A stretch of DNA of 64,000 bases. Source: Gordonia pseudamarae. GTDB taxonomy: Bacteria; Actinomycetota; Actinomycetes; Mycobacteriales; Mycobacteriaceae. Made by a program: the position numbers and the translations under genes. Shown one piece after another: positions 25,992 to 35,524 of the stretch. The notes below the pieces were generated by a model. That model had not been told where the DNA came from, searched no databases, and worked only from the letters and a program-made list of their open reading frames with translations. The stretch's first letter is position 1. Every line of letters starts with the position of its first letter. The DNA is taken from contig NZ_CP045809.1 of assembly GCF_025273675.1 (NCBI RefSeq), positions 3,596,001 through 3,660,000 of the forward strand, given 5' to 3'.

Positions 25992-28205
25992 ATGACAACG
26001 CCCGCAGATTCCCGAGCTGCCGTCCTGACCGGCCTGAACAGGCTGTCCGACGACGTCACCGACCTGTCGGCGCGCCTGGCGCGGGTCGGCGCCGAGGTGG
26101 ACTCGCTCACCGCGCTGCTCAGATCCGGTGCGGCACCCACCCCCGCAGCGCCGATGCCACCACCGGTTCCGACCGCGCCACCGCACGTTCCGGCCGATCC
26201 GATCGCCGCCGGACCGAATACCGTGTTCTCCGGCATGAACACCATGGTCACCCCGGCGTTCGCCGGCACCGCATTTCCCTGCTCCGTCCCGACCGGCGTG
26301 GGCCATCAGGCCCGACCGTTCCCCCAGGGGCCGGCCGCCGGATATCCGGCACCGGGATTCCGGCCTCCCGGCGGCGTGGGAGCGTTTGCGGGCGGTCAGC
26401 CGATCGGACCGGCCGGCCACCCTGCTCCTGCCCGGTCCACAATGCCCCCGATGCCCGCGTACGGTGCGCCGCACTACCCCGCTCCCCCGGTAGTCCCTCT
26501 TTCCGAACGTCTGTCGGCGGCGTTCGATCGCGGTCTGGTCGGCAGGATCCTCGCCGGCCTCGGCGTCGGCGTCACCCTGATCGGTGTCGTTCTGCTGCTG
26601 GTGCTGGCCGCGCAGGCGGGCTGGCTCGGGCCCGGTCTACGAGTTGCCGGCGGCGGCGTCCTCGCCGCCGCACTGGTCGGCGGCGGTCTATGGCTGTCGG
26701 GCAGACCCGGATACCGGACCGGCGCGATCTCGCTGTGCGCCACCGGTGTCGGTGCCGCCTATCTCGACGTTCTCGCCGCCACCGTCATCTATCGCTGGCT
26801 GCCCGAGCCGGTCGGCCTGGTGGTGTGCGGAGTGATCGGCGGGGCCGGGCTGGCGCTGGCGCACCGGTGGTCGAGCGAGGCCCTCGGGCTGCTCGTGATG
26901 GTCCCACTGATGGTTCTGGCACCCATCATCACCGGCGGATTCGACCTGGTCACCGCGTGTTTCATGCTGGCGCTGTCGGCGGCGGGACTGCTGACGCAGA
27001 TCGACCACGATTGGGTCGGACTGTTCACCGCACGGGTCGTCGCCACATCTGCCACCCTGACCGGCGTGCTGGTGACCAACGCCGACGACCTCCGCGTGGA
27101 CGGCATGTCGGCGTGGCTGTACCCGGTCGCGGGCCTGCTCGGCGTCGTTCTCGCCTTCGGTGGTGCCCTGCTCGCACTGCGCCGCACCGGTCTCGGTGCC
27201 CAGTACGCGGTGGCTGCCGCACTCTCGCTCGTCCCGTTCGCGGTCGCGGGCGGTTCGACGCAGTCGGCGCCGGTCGCGATCTGCCTGCTCGGCTGCGCCG
27301 CTGTGCTGCTGGTCGTGGTCTACACCGCGCCCGGCCTACCCGGTGTGACGCCCGCCGTCCGGCAGATTTGGCTGGCCGCCTCGGCCACAGCCGTGTTCGC
27401 CGCCGCCACCATGCTGCTCGGCGGGCCGGCGCTCGCGGTCACCGTCCTGGCCGTCGCGGTCGTGTGCGCGGTGGCCGCACCCGTCCTCGGTGACACCGGC
27501 AAGGCCGTCCTGTTCATCGCGACAGCCTTCGGCACGCTCGGCGCGCTGAGTTTCCTGAACGCCGATCGACTCGCCGCACTTGTCGTCAACGATCAACTCG
27601 ACGGCCCGCGACAGTCATGGGAGCCGCTGTACGCGATCGTGCTGGGCACGGCGGCGATCGCGATCGGCCACGGCTACCAGCGGCTCACCGACCGTGAATC
27701 GGCGCGCATCATGTGGTGCTTCTCCGGGTTCGTCGCGGTGGCCGCGATCACCGACCTGTGCGTGAGCGTCGGCGTCCTCGTCGACCCCGATGCGGGCTTC
27801 CGCGCCGGACACGTGGCGGCGACCATCGTGTGGATGACGACGGCCGCCGTCCTGCTCGGCTACACGCGCCGACGGCCCGGGGCGAGCGCAGCGACGGGAA
27901 ATGTTCCGGCGAGCGCAGCGACGGGAAATGTTCCGGCGAGCGCAGCGACGGGAAATGTTCCGACGAGCGCAGCGTTCGGCAGTGCCGACGGACCGTTGCG
28001 GGCATTGACGCTGACCGCCGGGCTGATACTGGTGGCGGCGGCCGTCGCGAAGCTGTTCCTGTTCGATCTGGCCGCGCTCGACGGGGTGTTCCGGGTGATC
28101 GTGTTCATCGTCAGCGGGCTGATGATCCTGACGCTGGGCAGCGTGTACGCCAAGTCCCTGACCACGATGACCCGGCCGGGCGATCGTCACGCGCACGCGC
28201 CGTGA
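25992..28205 (+). CDS. DUF2339 multi-spanning membrane protein
   Basis: A 737-residue protein. It has an N-terminal coiled coil (LSDDVTDLSARLARVGAEVD), a long Pro/Ala-rich linker (about residues 50-165), and then some 18-20 hydrophobic helices, as in DUF2339 proteins. The family function is unknown. A late cytoplasmic or external loop (about residues 630-660) carries three copies of a nine-residue repeat (ASAATGNVP). ATG 25992 is chosen after the AT-poor leader. The next gene overlaps its stop. Confidence 0.85.
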   Translation: MTTPADSRAAVLTGLNRLSDDVTDLSARLARVGAEVDSLTALLRSGAAPTPAAPMPPPVPTAPPHVPADPIAAGPNTVFSGMNTMVTPAFAGTAFPCSVPTGVGHQARPFPQGPAAGYPAPGFRPPGGVGAFAGGQPIGPAGHPAPARSTMPPMPAYGAPHYPAPPVVPLSERLSAAFDRGLVGRILAGLGVGVTLIGVVLLLVLAAQAGWLGPGLRVAGGGVLAAALVGGGLWLSGRPGYRTGAISLCATGVGAAYLDVLAATVIYRWLPEPVGLVVCGVIGGAGLALAHRWSSEALGLLVMVPLMVLAPIITGGFDLVTACFMLALSAAGLLTQIDHDWVGLFTARVVATSATLTGVLVTNADDLRVDGMSAWLYPVAGLLGVVLAFGGALLALRRTGLGAQYAVAAALSLVPFAVAGGSTQSAPVAICLLGCAAVLLVVVYTAPGLPGVTPAVRQIWLAASATAVFAAATMLLGGPALAVTVLAVAVVCAVAAPVLGDTGKAVLFIATAFGTLGALSFLNADRLAALVVNDQLDGPRQSWEPLYAIVLGTAAIAIGHGYQRLTDRESARIMWCFSGFVAVAAITDLCVSVGVLVDPDAGFRAGHVAATIVWMTTAAVLLGYTRRRPGASAATGNVPASAATGNVPASAATGNVPTSAAFGSADGPLRALTLTAGLILVAAAVAKLFLFDLAALDGVFRVIVFIVSGLMILTLGSVYAKSLTTMTRPGDRHAHAP
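27882..27962 (+). repeat. Three 27-bp tandem repeats inside the DUF2339 gene
   Basis: Three perfect or near-perfect copies of a 27-bp unit beginning GCGAGCGCAGCGACGGG, with a partial fourth (ACGAGCGCAGCG). Each adds nine residues in frame, so copy-number change would alter loop length without breaking the gene. Confidence 0.9.
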
Positions 28206-28732
28206 CGGCGTCGCGGCCCACCGATCCCGGACCGCGGCGCCGGGCCGGGTTCGGTGTGGGCAGGGTCGCCGACCACAGGGCGGGAGCGGCGGGCCTGCTC
28301 GCCGTGTGCGGGGCGATCGCCACGCTGCTGTGCCTGTACGCCGCGAACTGGGTGCCCGGCCAGGACCCGGGCGGCAGCACGTTCGTCGACGCGGCCCGAC
28401 GGGTGCCCGAGTTGTGCGGCACACATGCTCGTCCGGGATGGCCTACGACCGTGGCGCGGGCGTTCTTTGTCTGGGGCCACGGTCTGCTCGCGGCGGCCGC
28501 GACGGTGACGGCGATCGCCGTTCTCGCCGGCCGGCGCACCGTCGCGGTCATCGCGGCGGTCTTGTCGGCGGGTCTGGTCGGCTGGATGGAGGCCGCGCTG
28601 AAGCTTTCCCATATCGGCGACACCGAGTGGACCCGGTACCTCTCGGTCATCGGGGTCGCTCTCCTGGCCGTCGGTGTCGGTGTCGCCGGAGGCCGGACCC
28701 GGCCGGACGGTACTGTCGGCGGTCGGCGGTGA
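28202..28732 (+). CDS. DUF3995-like membrane protein
   Basis: A 176-residue protein with four hydrophobic helices (LLAVCGAIATLLCLYAANW, LLAAAATVTAIAVLA, VAVIAAVLSAGLVGWMEAAL, VIGVALLAVGVGVAGG) and a PELCGTHARPGW loop. The GTG start at 28202 overlaps the DUF2339 stop (GTGA). Probably an operon partner; function unknown. Confidence 0.7.
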   Translation: MTASRPTDPGPRRRAGFGVGRVADHRAGAAGLLAVCGAIATLLCLYAANWVPGQDPGGSTFVDAARRVPELCGTHARPGWPTTVARAFFVWGHGLLAAAATVTAIAVLAGRRTVAVIAAVLSAGLVGWMEAALKLSHIGDTEWTRYLSVIGVALLAVGVGVAGGRTRPDGTVGGRR

Positions 28733-29019
28733 CCGAATTGAATGAGTGCTGACCTGCGGTCACCGCTGTCCGGTCAGCACGTACCCGTCTCGCCCCTGTC
28801 GGGAGTCGGTGTCGGCCGGCATCTCGAATGTCACCGCGCGATCGTGAAAGCTCACCCGACGACACGGCCCGCGTGCGATGTTGGCGTCATCGCCGCAATA
28901 GACCGGTGAACCCTCGGCAATCCCCACGAACAACTCTGTTCGGCAGACCTCCTGCCCCCGACGATGCGGGCGGAACCGACAGATGCCGCACCCGTGTGGT
29001 GCACAAGGAGTTGGAATCG

Positions 29020-29904
29020 ATGTCCGACGTTGCATACGTGAAACCCGCAGACCTGGTGAACAGGTTGGTCGACGCGGGCGAGTACAAGGCGCTGCTGTCG
29101 ACGCGCGACACCCTCGTCCGCGCGTTCATGGGCGGCGCGATCCTCGCGCTCGCGGCGGCGTTCGCGGTGACCGTCACCGTGAACACGGGGGAGCCACTGC
29201 TGGGTGCGCTGCTGTTCCCGGTGGGTTTCATCTTGCTGTACCTGATGGGCTTCGACCTGCTGACCGGGGTGTTCATGCTGGTCCCGTTGGCCTGGATCGA
29301 CCGCAGGCCCGGCATCGGGATGAAGGCTCTGCTGCGCAACTGGGGACTGGTGTTTCTCGGAAACTTCCTCGGCGCGTTCCTCGTCGCCGTCCTGATGGCG
29401 ATCATCGTCACCTACGGATTCGACACCGAACCGAACGCGGTGGGCCAGGCGATCAGCGAAATCGGGCACGGCAGGACCGTCGGCTACGCCGACCACGGGG
29501 CGGCCGGCATGCTCACCCTGTTCGTGCGGGGCATGCTGTGCAATTGGATGGTGTGCACCGGTGTCGCGGGCGCCATGATGTCCGACAGCGTCGTCGGCAA
29601 GGCGGTCGCGATGTGGATGCCGATCATGCTGTTCTTCTACATGGGCTTCGAACATTCGATCGTCAACATGTTCCTGTTCCCGTCCGGGCTGCTGCTGGGT
29701 GCCGACTTCACCATCGGCGACTACCTGGTGTGGAACGAGATCCCCACCGTGCTCGGCAACATCGTCGGCGGTCTGTCGTTCGTCGGCCTGACCATGTACT
29801 GGACGCACGCCAAGACTCGTGAGCCGCGGCTGCCCACTGCCCTGGCACCGCACACCACCGACATCGCGGTGGCCGAAAACGTCCGGGTCGACGCAACCCG
29901 TTGA
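29020..29904 (+). CDS. Formate/nitrite (FNT-family) channel
   Basis: A 294-residue pentameric channel with six helices. Family features: KPADLVNRLVDAG at the N-terminus, LRNWGLVFLGNFLGA, and MLCNWMVCTGVAGAMM, the second half of the pore with its conserved Asn-Trp. An AAGGAG ribosome site is at 29005-29010. It may pass formate, nitrite or a similar small anion; the sequence alone does not decide. Confidence 0.88.
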   Translation: MSDVAYVKPADLVNRLVDAGEYKALLSTRDTLVRAFMGGAILALAAAFAVTVTVNTGEPLLGALLFPVGFILLYLMGFDLLTGVFMLVPLAWIDRRPGIGMKALLRNWGLVFLGNFLGAFLVAVLMAIIVTYGFDTEPNAVGQAISEIGHGRTVGYADHGAAGMLTLFVRGMLCNWMVCTGVAGAMMSDSVVGKAVAMWMPIMLFFYMGFEHSIVNMFLFPSGLLLGADFTIGDYLVWNEIPTVLGNIVGGLSFVGLTMYWTHAKTREPRLPTALAPHTTDIAVAENVRVDATR

Positions 29905-30284
29905 CCGGCGATCCGTTCGGAGTTCGGCAGCCCCACCCGCGCAGCCGAGGTCCGAACGGATGACACCAAAATGGGGGAGAAACAATGTGCCCCCGACTGC
30001 TGCGACGATCACACGAACCGTCTGCCGGTCGGGGGCACTTCTGTCATGTGGCCGAACGACATTGAATCCACCCGGTGCATCCGCTGTGATTCCGCCCACA
30101 TGACGGAGACCTCGGCACCGGCACCGGACCGGCCATCGGGGATATTCTCGGTGATCACGTTGCGCGCCAGTACAAGTCACGGATATTGCACATCATGAGG
30201 TCGACTGTCGGGAGTACTTGTCAGGGGCAGATCGGGGGAATCCCCCATTCCCAAGAACGTGACGACTAGGGAACGATCAGCTCC
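29905..30284. other. 380-bp intergenic region with a GC palindrome
   Basis: No gene that I can support. It ends with the leader of the MMPL gene. GGGGGAATCCCCC at 30234-30246 is a perfect palindrome some 40 bp before the MMPL start and could be an operator or a leader hairpin. Confidence 0.4.
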
Positions 30285-32495
30285 ATGCTCAATTCACTTG
30301 CGGGTTGGTCGGTACGGCATCGGTGGATGGTGGTGGGCGGCTGGGTGGCTGCCGTGGTGTCGTGCATCATATTGGCGGGCGCCTTCGGGGGTGACTCGAT
30401 TACCGACTTCGCCGACGATGACCGGACCGAATCGGGACGTGCGTTGGCGACAATGAATGCTGCCGGCGGAGGATCGGCGGCCGATGAGGCGCGGGTGGTT
30501 TTCGCGGTCGACCCATCGGTCGCCGGCGGGATCGACAACGCTGAGGTGCGTGCGGAGGTCGACGCACTACGTGAGCGAATCACCGAGATCGACCCGACCA
30601 CACGAATGGCGGACCTCTACGCGACCGGACTCTCGCGCAATGTCGCAATCTCACCGGATCGGCGGGTTGCCTACACGACACTGACCGTCGAATCGGACTC
30701 CGACAACGAGCGCAATGCGTTGGTCGAGAAGATCAAGGACACCGCAACGGAGTTCGACGCAGACGGCGTCCGATTATCCTTCGCCGGGGACTGGTTTGCC
30801 GATGTCGCTCCCGCGGGGGTGGGCGAGGCCATCGGTCTCGGTTTGGCGATGATCATCCTACTGATCGCTTTCGGAACTGTGGTGGCCGCAGGTTTGCCCC
30901 TGCTGACGGCACTTTTCGGCGTCGGAGTCGGAGCGTCGATCCTGATCTTGCTGCAGAATGTCATCGAGACTCCAGACTTCGCGGTGTCCTTGGCGGCGAT
31001 GCTCGGAATCGGTGTCGGAATCGACTACGCGCTGCTCATTCTCACCAGGTTCAGATCAGCTCTTGCCGATGGCCACGACGTTCCGGAGGCAATCATCTCC
31101 GCGATGAATACCGCTGGACGTGCCGTGGTGTTCGCGGGCGCCACGGTGACGATCGCCATCGCCGGGCTGCTTACCCAGGGCGGAGTCATCGGGCCGACAA
31201 TGACATTGGCCGGTTGCGCTGGTGTCCTGGCAGTGCTGGTCGCGGCGCTCACCCTGCTTCCTGCTCTGCTTGCGATCGTCGGTACCCGAGTCAACAGGCT
31301 GGCCGTTCCCGGATTGCGCACCACACCGGGCTCGGAGGGGGCGTTGGCCCAACGCTGGAGCAAAATCGTTCAGCGGCATCCCTACCTTGGTGTGCTGTCG
31401 GCCTTGATCATCCTCGGTATCATGCTGATTCCGGCCTATGATCTGCACCTCGGCTTCGGCGACGCCGGGAATCGGGCGACCAGCGACACCACCCGAATCG
31501 CCTACGACGACCTGGCCCGTGGCTTTGGCGACGGGTCCAACGGTCCGCTGTTCCTGGTTGCCGAGTTGCCTGACAACCCTGACAACGGCGATAAATTGGC
31601 CGCACTCGCGGCCGAGCTCGACACGACCGATGGTGTTGCGTCGGTGAGTCCGCCGATCGGAGTCGGGTCCGTCGACGGAAACGAAGTCACGATGTTGATC
31701 GTGACCCCGACGACGGGGCCTCAAGAAGCCGCGACTCTGGACCTCGTCCACCACATTCGCGATGACATCGTGCCGAGCTCGGGACTCCCCATCGAGATGA
31801 CCGGAGCGACGGTCGGTGGCAGCGACTTCGCCGAACTAACACTTCAGCGGCTTCCGCTGATGGTCGCAGTCGTCTTGGCCTGCTCGTTCATTCTGTTGGC
31901 CTTGGCATTCCGATCACTGGTGGTGCCGGTCAAAGCTATCATCATGAATCTGTTGTCGTTGGGGGCATCCTTCGGCGTGATCGTCGCGGTCTTCCAATGG
32001 GGCTGGGGGATGGAACTCATCGGGGTGGGCAAAGTGGGTCCGACCGAGGCCTGGGTGCCGATCGTGCTGTTCGCCGTGGCATTCGGCTTGGCAATGGACT
32101 ACGAGGTGTTCTTGGTTTCACGCATCCGGGAGCGATTCCTCACGACCGGCAACCCCACCACGTCGGTGACCGAAGGCCTGGCGGCAACAGCGAGGGTGAT
32201 CACCGCAGCCGCAGCGATCATGGTCTGCGTCTTTGCCAGCTTCATCTTCTTCGACGATCGAGGTCTCAAGGCCATGGGGCTGGGGCTGGCGGTGGCAGTT
32301 TTCGTTGACGCGACGGTAGTGCGAATGCTGTTGGTTCCCTCCACGATGGAGATCCTGGGACGGCACAACTGGTACTGGCCGTCATGGCTCAACTGGGTAC
32401 CGCGGGTGGACGGCATGCACGGATCCGGTGATGACGGAGGCAAACCTGGTCCACTGATCGGCACGGGATCGGATAGTGCAGGATCGCCGAAATAG
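30285..32495 (+). CDS. MMPL-family RND transporter
   Basis: A 736-residue membrane protein with two repeated halves: one helix, an external domain and five helices each. Family motifs: WVAAVVSCIILAGAFGGDS, GIGVGIDYALLILTRFR (proton-relay Asp-Tyr of helix 4) and the matching FGLAMDYEVFLVSRIRE in the second half. Mycobacterial relatives (MmpL) export lipids or siderophores; shorter actinobacterial ones export drugs. No accessory gene is linked. Start ATG 30285. Confidence 0.92.
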   Translation: MLNSLAGWSVRHRWMVVGGWVAAVVSCIILAGAFGGDSITDFADDDRTESGRALATMNAAGGGSAADEARVVFAVDPSVAGGIDNAEVRAEVDALRERITEIDPTTRMADLYATGLSRNVAISPDRRVAYTTLTVESDSDNERNALVEKIKDTATEFDADGVRLSFAGDWFADVAPAGVGEAIGLGLAMIILLIAFGTVVAAGLPLLTALFGVGVGASILILLQNVIETPDFAVSLAAMLGIGVGIDYALLILTRFRSALADGHDVPEAIISAMNTAGRAVVFAGATVTIAIAGLLTQGGVIGPTMTLAGCAGVLAVLVAALTLLPALLAIVGTRVNRLAVPGLRTTPGSEGALAQRWSKIVQRHPYLGVLSALIILGIMLIPAYDLHLGFGDAGNRATSDTTRIAYDDLARGFGDGSNGPLFLVAELPDNPDNGDKLAALAAELDTTDGVASVSPPIGVGSVDGNEVTMLIVTPTTGPQEAATLDLVHHIRDDIVPSSGLPIEMTGATVGGSDFAELTLQRLPLMVAVVLACSFILLALAFRSLVVPVKAIIMNLLSLGASFGVIVAVFQWGWGMELIGVGKVGPTEAWVPIVLFAVAFGLAMDYEVFLVSRIRERFLTTGNPTTSVTEGLAATARVITAAAAIMVCVFASFIFFDDRGLKAMGLGLAVAVFVDATVVRMLLVPSTMEILGRHNWYWPSWLNWVPRVDGMHGSGDDGGKPGPLIGTGSDSAGSPK

Positions 32496-32594
32496 CTCAT
32501 GGTGGTGAATGGGGGTGCCCGCGGGTGTCGTTCATGCGGCCTCACAGGCGGGGACAGACTCTTTGTCGTGGCGATCTGCGGTGCTCTCCGGCCG

Positions 32595-32849
32595 TCAGAC
32601 ACCGAGACCGATGGCGACGGCGAGGACGGCGAGGAGCGGGATCACACCCTGCTTCAGCGCCGCACCGCGCTTGTCCGGGCTCGACAGGAGCAGAACGAGA
32701 GCCGCCGCGCCGATCGATCCCGCTCCGGCGAACACCAGAGCCGTTCCGGCGGCCTGGGCATCGGCTGCGTAGAGGACCACGCCGATTGCCACGAGCATGG
32801 CGCCCGCAAACGGTACCGGCGGCGATAGGGCCCGAAAAAAGTCCCCCAC
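32595..32849 (-). CDS. Small membrane protein
   Basis: An 84-residue protein with three hydrophobic helices (PFAGAMLVAIGVVLYAA, GTALVFAGAGSIGAAALVLLL, GVIPLLAVLAVAIGLGV). It starts within the tmRNA terminator hairpin. No family recognised, but the hydrophobic pattern is far from random. Confidence 0.6.
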   Translation of the reverse strand: MGDFFRALSPPVPFAGAMLVAIGVVLYAADAQAAGTALVFAGAGSIGAAALVLLLSSPDKRGAALKQGVIPLLAVLAVAIGLGV

Positions 32850-32870
32850 CTGCGCAAACAGGTGGGGGAC
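32841..32870 (-). terminator. tmRNA terminator
   Basis: GTCCCCCACCTG and CAGGTGGGGGAC form a 12-bp perfect stem with a CGCAAA loop; on the minus strand it is followed by a T run (plus-strand AAAAAA at 32835-32840). A textbook intrinsic terminator just after the tmRNA 3' end. Confidence 0.92.
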
Positions 32871-32875
32871 TTCCG

Positions 32876-33246
32876 TGGAGCTGCCGGGAATTGAACCCGG
32901 GTCCTCCGTCGAGTCGGCAGGGCTTCTCCGTGCGCAGTCCGCTGCGTCTCTACTCGGATCTCTCAGTCACGCGAACAAGCCGAGATGACGATCCCAGTCG
33001 CTGTGAGTTGTCCCGTCGCCACCCGCGACCGGCGGCGACGGTGAGCTCCCGAAGATGATGCCGGGGACCGAGGTGAGAGCACCCTCGGGCCGACAGACTA
33101 GCCGTCGCTGCTCAGGCAGCGAGGGCGTAGTCGCGCTGATTCTTATCGGCGCTTAATTGGTTGCCGCGACGCTTATACGGTGGTCTCCAGCCTGCACCGG
33201 CACGCTTCCCCTGCCTCGGCGCACGTAGTCGAATCCGATCAGCCCC
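32876..33246 (-). ncRNA. ssrA: Transfer-messenger RNA
   Basis: The 5' end GGGGCTGATCGGATTCGACT and the 3' end with TTCAATTCCCGG and CAGCTCCA pair as the tRNA-like domain. The tag reading frame is at 33112-33150 and encodes ADKNQRDYALAA before TGA, a typical mycolate-actinobacterial tag. CCA is not encoded. tmRNA frees stalled ribosomes with SmpB, whose gene is 4.6 kb away on the same strand. Confidence 0.97.
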
Positions 33247-33387
33247 GAGTCAGGTCCCTCCGGTTTTCCGGCGGGCACTCGATACTAACAACCTCTCGCC
33301 GTCTTTTCATCCCCAATTTCCCGAGTGGTCCGGCTGCGGCCCTATAGCGGCGACAACCTGCGGATACCGGCCTCCGACAGGTGGCCC

Positions 33388-33403
33388 GACCGAACGATCG
33401 GTC
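33388..33403. promoter_or_regulatory. Palindromic operator candidate upstream of acyl-CoA dehydrogenase
   Basis: GACCGAACGATCGGTC is a near-perfect palindrome (arms GACCG/CGGTC) 59 bp before the start codon, the size and form of a TetR-family operator such as those that control fatty-acid degradation genes. Confidence 0.5.
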
Positions 33404-33461
33404 ACCCGGGAGGTACTTGTATGGTTACCTACGACACACCCCGCCACCTGGAAGGCACGCG

Positions 33462-34610
33462 ATGAAGCGCCTGATCTTTGAACCCGAGCACGAACAGTTC
33501 CGCGACACGGTTCGCGCGTTCATCTCCCGGGAAATCGAGCCGCACGCGCAAGAATGGGAGGCAGCGGGTCAGGTCGATCGCGACATCTACCGCAAGGCCG
33601 GCGAGGCCGGGCTCGTCGGGTTCAACGTGGCCGAGGAGTTCGGCGGCGGAGGTGTCGACGACTTCCGGTTCAACGTCGTCGTCGCCGAGGAAATGGCCCG
33701 CGCCAGCCACGCCGGCCCCGCGTTCACTCTGCAGAACGACGTCGTCGTGCCCTACTTCACCTCGTTGTCGAACGACGAACAACGCACGCGCTGGCTGCGC
33801 GGGATGGCCACCGGCGAGACCATCGTCGCCGTCGCGATGACCGAGCCCGGCGCAGGCAGCGACCTCGCCGGGATCAAGACGAGCGCGGTCCGCGACGGCG
33901 ACGACTGGGTCCTCAACGGCAGCAAGACCTTCATCTCCTCCGGCATCAACTCCGACCTCGTGGTGGTGGTGTGCCGCACCAACCCCGACCCCGCGGCCAA
34001 GCACAAGGCGTTCTCGCTGCTCGTCGTCGAACGCGGTATGGCGGGCTTCGAACGCGGCCGCAAGCTCGACAAGATGGGCCTGAAATCGCAGGACACCGCC
34101 GAACTGCACTTCGACAATGTGCGGGTTCCGGCCGCCAACGTTCTCGGCCAGGTCGATCAGGGCTTCTATCACCTGATGCACAACCTGCCGTCGGAGCGGC
34201 TGTCGATCGCGGTCACCGCCACCGCGATCGCGCGTTCGGTGTACGAGGAGACACTGCAGTACTGCAAAGACCGCAAGGCATTCGGCAAACCGATCGGCAC
34301 GTTCCAGGCCAATCGCTTCACCCTCGCCGAGATGGCCACCGAACTAGACGTCGCCGAGGCCTACATCGACCGCTGCATCCAGGGCGTACTCGACGGCGAG
34401 GCCAGCGCGGTCGACGCCTCGAAGGCGAAGTGGTGGGGCACGGAGCTGAGCAAACGGGTCGTCGACTCGTGCCTGCAGTTGCACGGCGGCTACGGCTACA
34501 TGAACGAGTACCGTGTGGCCCGCGCCTACACCGACATCCGCATCCAGACGATCTTCGGCGGCACCACCGAGATCATGAAGGATCTGATCGGCCGCAGCCT
34601 GGGCGTCTAG
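33462..34610 (+). CDS. Acyl-CoA dehydrogenase
   Basis: A 382-residue flavoprotein that introduces the alpha-beta double bond in acyl-CoA. The FAD-binding AVAMTEPGAGSDLAG and FISSGINSD stretches, the GLKSQDTAELHFDNVRVP loop and the C-terminal QLHGGYGYMNEYRVARAYTD and FGGTTEIMKDLIGR are typical. The ATG at 33462 has a GGAAGG site upstream. Chain length cannot be told from sequence alone. Confidence 0.94.
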   Translation: MKRLIFEPEHEQFRDTVRAFISREIEPHAQEWEAAGQVDRDIYRKAGEAGLVGFNVAEEFGGGGVDDFRFNVVVAEEMARASHAGPAFTLQNDVVVPYFTSLSNDEQRTRWLRGMATGETIVAVAMTEPGAGSDLAGIKTSAVRDGDDWVLNGSKTFISSGINSDLVVVVCRTNPDPAAKHKAFSLLVVERGMAGFERGRKLDKMGLKSQDTAELHFDNVRVPAANVLGQVDQGFYHLMHNLPSERLSIAVTATAIARSVYEETLQYCKDRKAFGKPIGTFQANRFTLAEMATELDVAEAYIDRCIQGVLDGEASAVDASKAKWWGTELSKRVVDSCLQLHGGYGYMNEYRVARAYTDIRIQTIFGGTTEIMKDLIGRSLGV

Positions 34611-34619
34611 TTCCCGGGG

Positions 34620-35426
34620 CTACCGCGGCAGTTCGATCAGCTCGACGAGTGCCACTCCCGCATCCGACGACGGCGAGACCAGCGCTATCGCGTCCCGGTC
34701 GATGAGTCCGCCGTGGGAGTCGGCACCGTCGGCGTCCTCGACATGCCACGAACCGTCACCGATCCGGGTCGCGGGCAACACCCGCACCGCGTCGACCACC
34801 GAGAAGGCATGCGGCACCGTCGTGAAACTCGGTATCACCGACGATGTCGCGGTCAGGGCGTCGACGATCGCGGCGGTCACCACGAACACCGCCGCCGTCA
34901 CCGCGAACGGTTCCGCGGGCAGGCAGTGCACGATGGGCCCGGCGAACAGTTGCGCCACGATCTGTGTGCCACCGGGATCGCACCGCACTCCGTCGACGAC
35001 GGTCGAGGCGCCGAGCTGACCGAGCGCCGGACGCACGCAGTCATCGGGGCTGTCGATGGCGCCCACCACACACACGAGGTCGACGTCGGATGCCGACCGG
35101 ATGGCCTCCCGGATGCTGGAGGTATCGTCGGCGCACCGCAGCACCCGGACGCAGTCCACCCCCAGCGAACGCAGGTAGTGCGGCAACACGATGTCGACGG
35201 TGTGATCATGCGGCGCCTCCGGACCGCCCACCGGCAACACACATGCCGCCGTCACAGCCGCCCGGCCGTCGTCTCGGACGGGCAGCCGCGGCACGGCCGA
35301 CCGCAGCTTGGACCGCACGTCGGCAACGCTCCGGGTCATCGAATGCATCGACCACACCTCCCCGTAGTAGTTGTCGGCCGCATCGAGGCCGCACGTCAAG
35401 GATCGCGCCGGCGTATTGCCTGCCAT
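34620..35426 (-). CDS. MoeA/Mog-like molybdopterin-binding domain protein (divergent)
   Basis: A protein of up to 268 residues. The core (about 75-190) follows the MoaB/MoeA fold: VDIVLPHYLRSLGVDCVRVL, VDLVCVVGAIDS (in place of the TGG motif), and GPIVHCLPAEPFAVTAA in place of the LPGNPVSA loop. These key loops are degraded, so a molybdenum insertase activity is doubtful; it may be a noncatalytic paralogue. The C-terminal 50 residues resemble MoeA domain IV. The real start may be an internal Met near 35348 or 35339. Confidence 0.5.
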   Translation of the reverse strand: MAGNTPARSLTCGLDAADNYYGEVWSMHSMTRSVADVRSKLRSAVPRLPVRDDGRAAVTAACVLPVGGPEAPHDHTVDIVLPHYLRSLGVDCVRVLRCADDTSSIREAIRSASDVDLVCVVGAIDSPDDCVRPALGQLGASTVVDGVRCDPGGTQIVAQLFAGPIVHCLPAEPFAVTAAVFVVTAAIVDALTATSSVIPSFTTVPHAFSVVDAVRVLPATRIGDGSWHVEDADGADSHGGLIDRDAIALVSPSSDAGVALVELIELPR

Positions 35427-35524
35427 TCACGCGATCGTTTCCCGCAGGGGGCCGATCGCTCACATACCGCTTCCCACCGATGAGCGATGTGCGCCGCGGG
35501 GCCTCGATTCGCGCGGTGAATGTC

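Noticed and set aside
25391..27493. A 700-codon open frame on the plus strand
   Set aside because: Arg/Ser/Pro-rich shadow of the hydrolase and DUF2339 genes in another frame; typical of high-GC DNA.
27882..27962. CRISPR-like short repeats
   Set aside because: The copies are directly adjacent without spacers and in frame within a gene.
28852..30180. A 442-codon minus strand frame over the FNT gene
   Set aside because: Histidine- and glutamine-rich antisense shadow without motifs; the FNT channel on the plus strand is clear.
29971..30198. Small Cys-rich plus strand frame before the MMPL gene
   Set aside because: No ribosome site, odd composition and no family; probably leader DNA.
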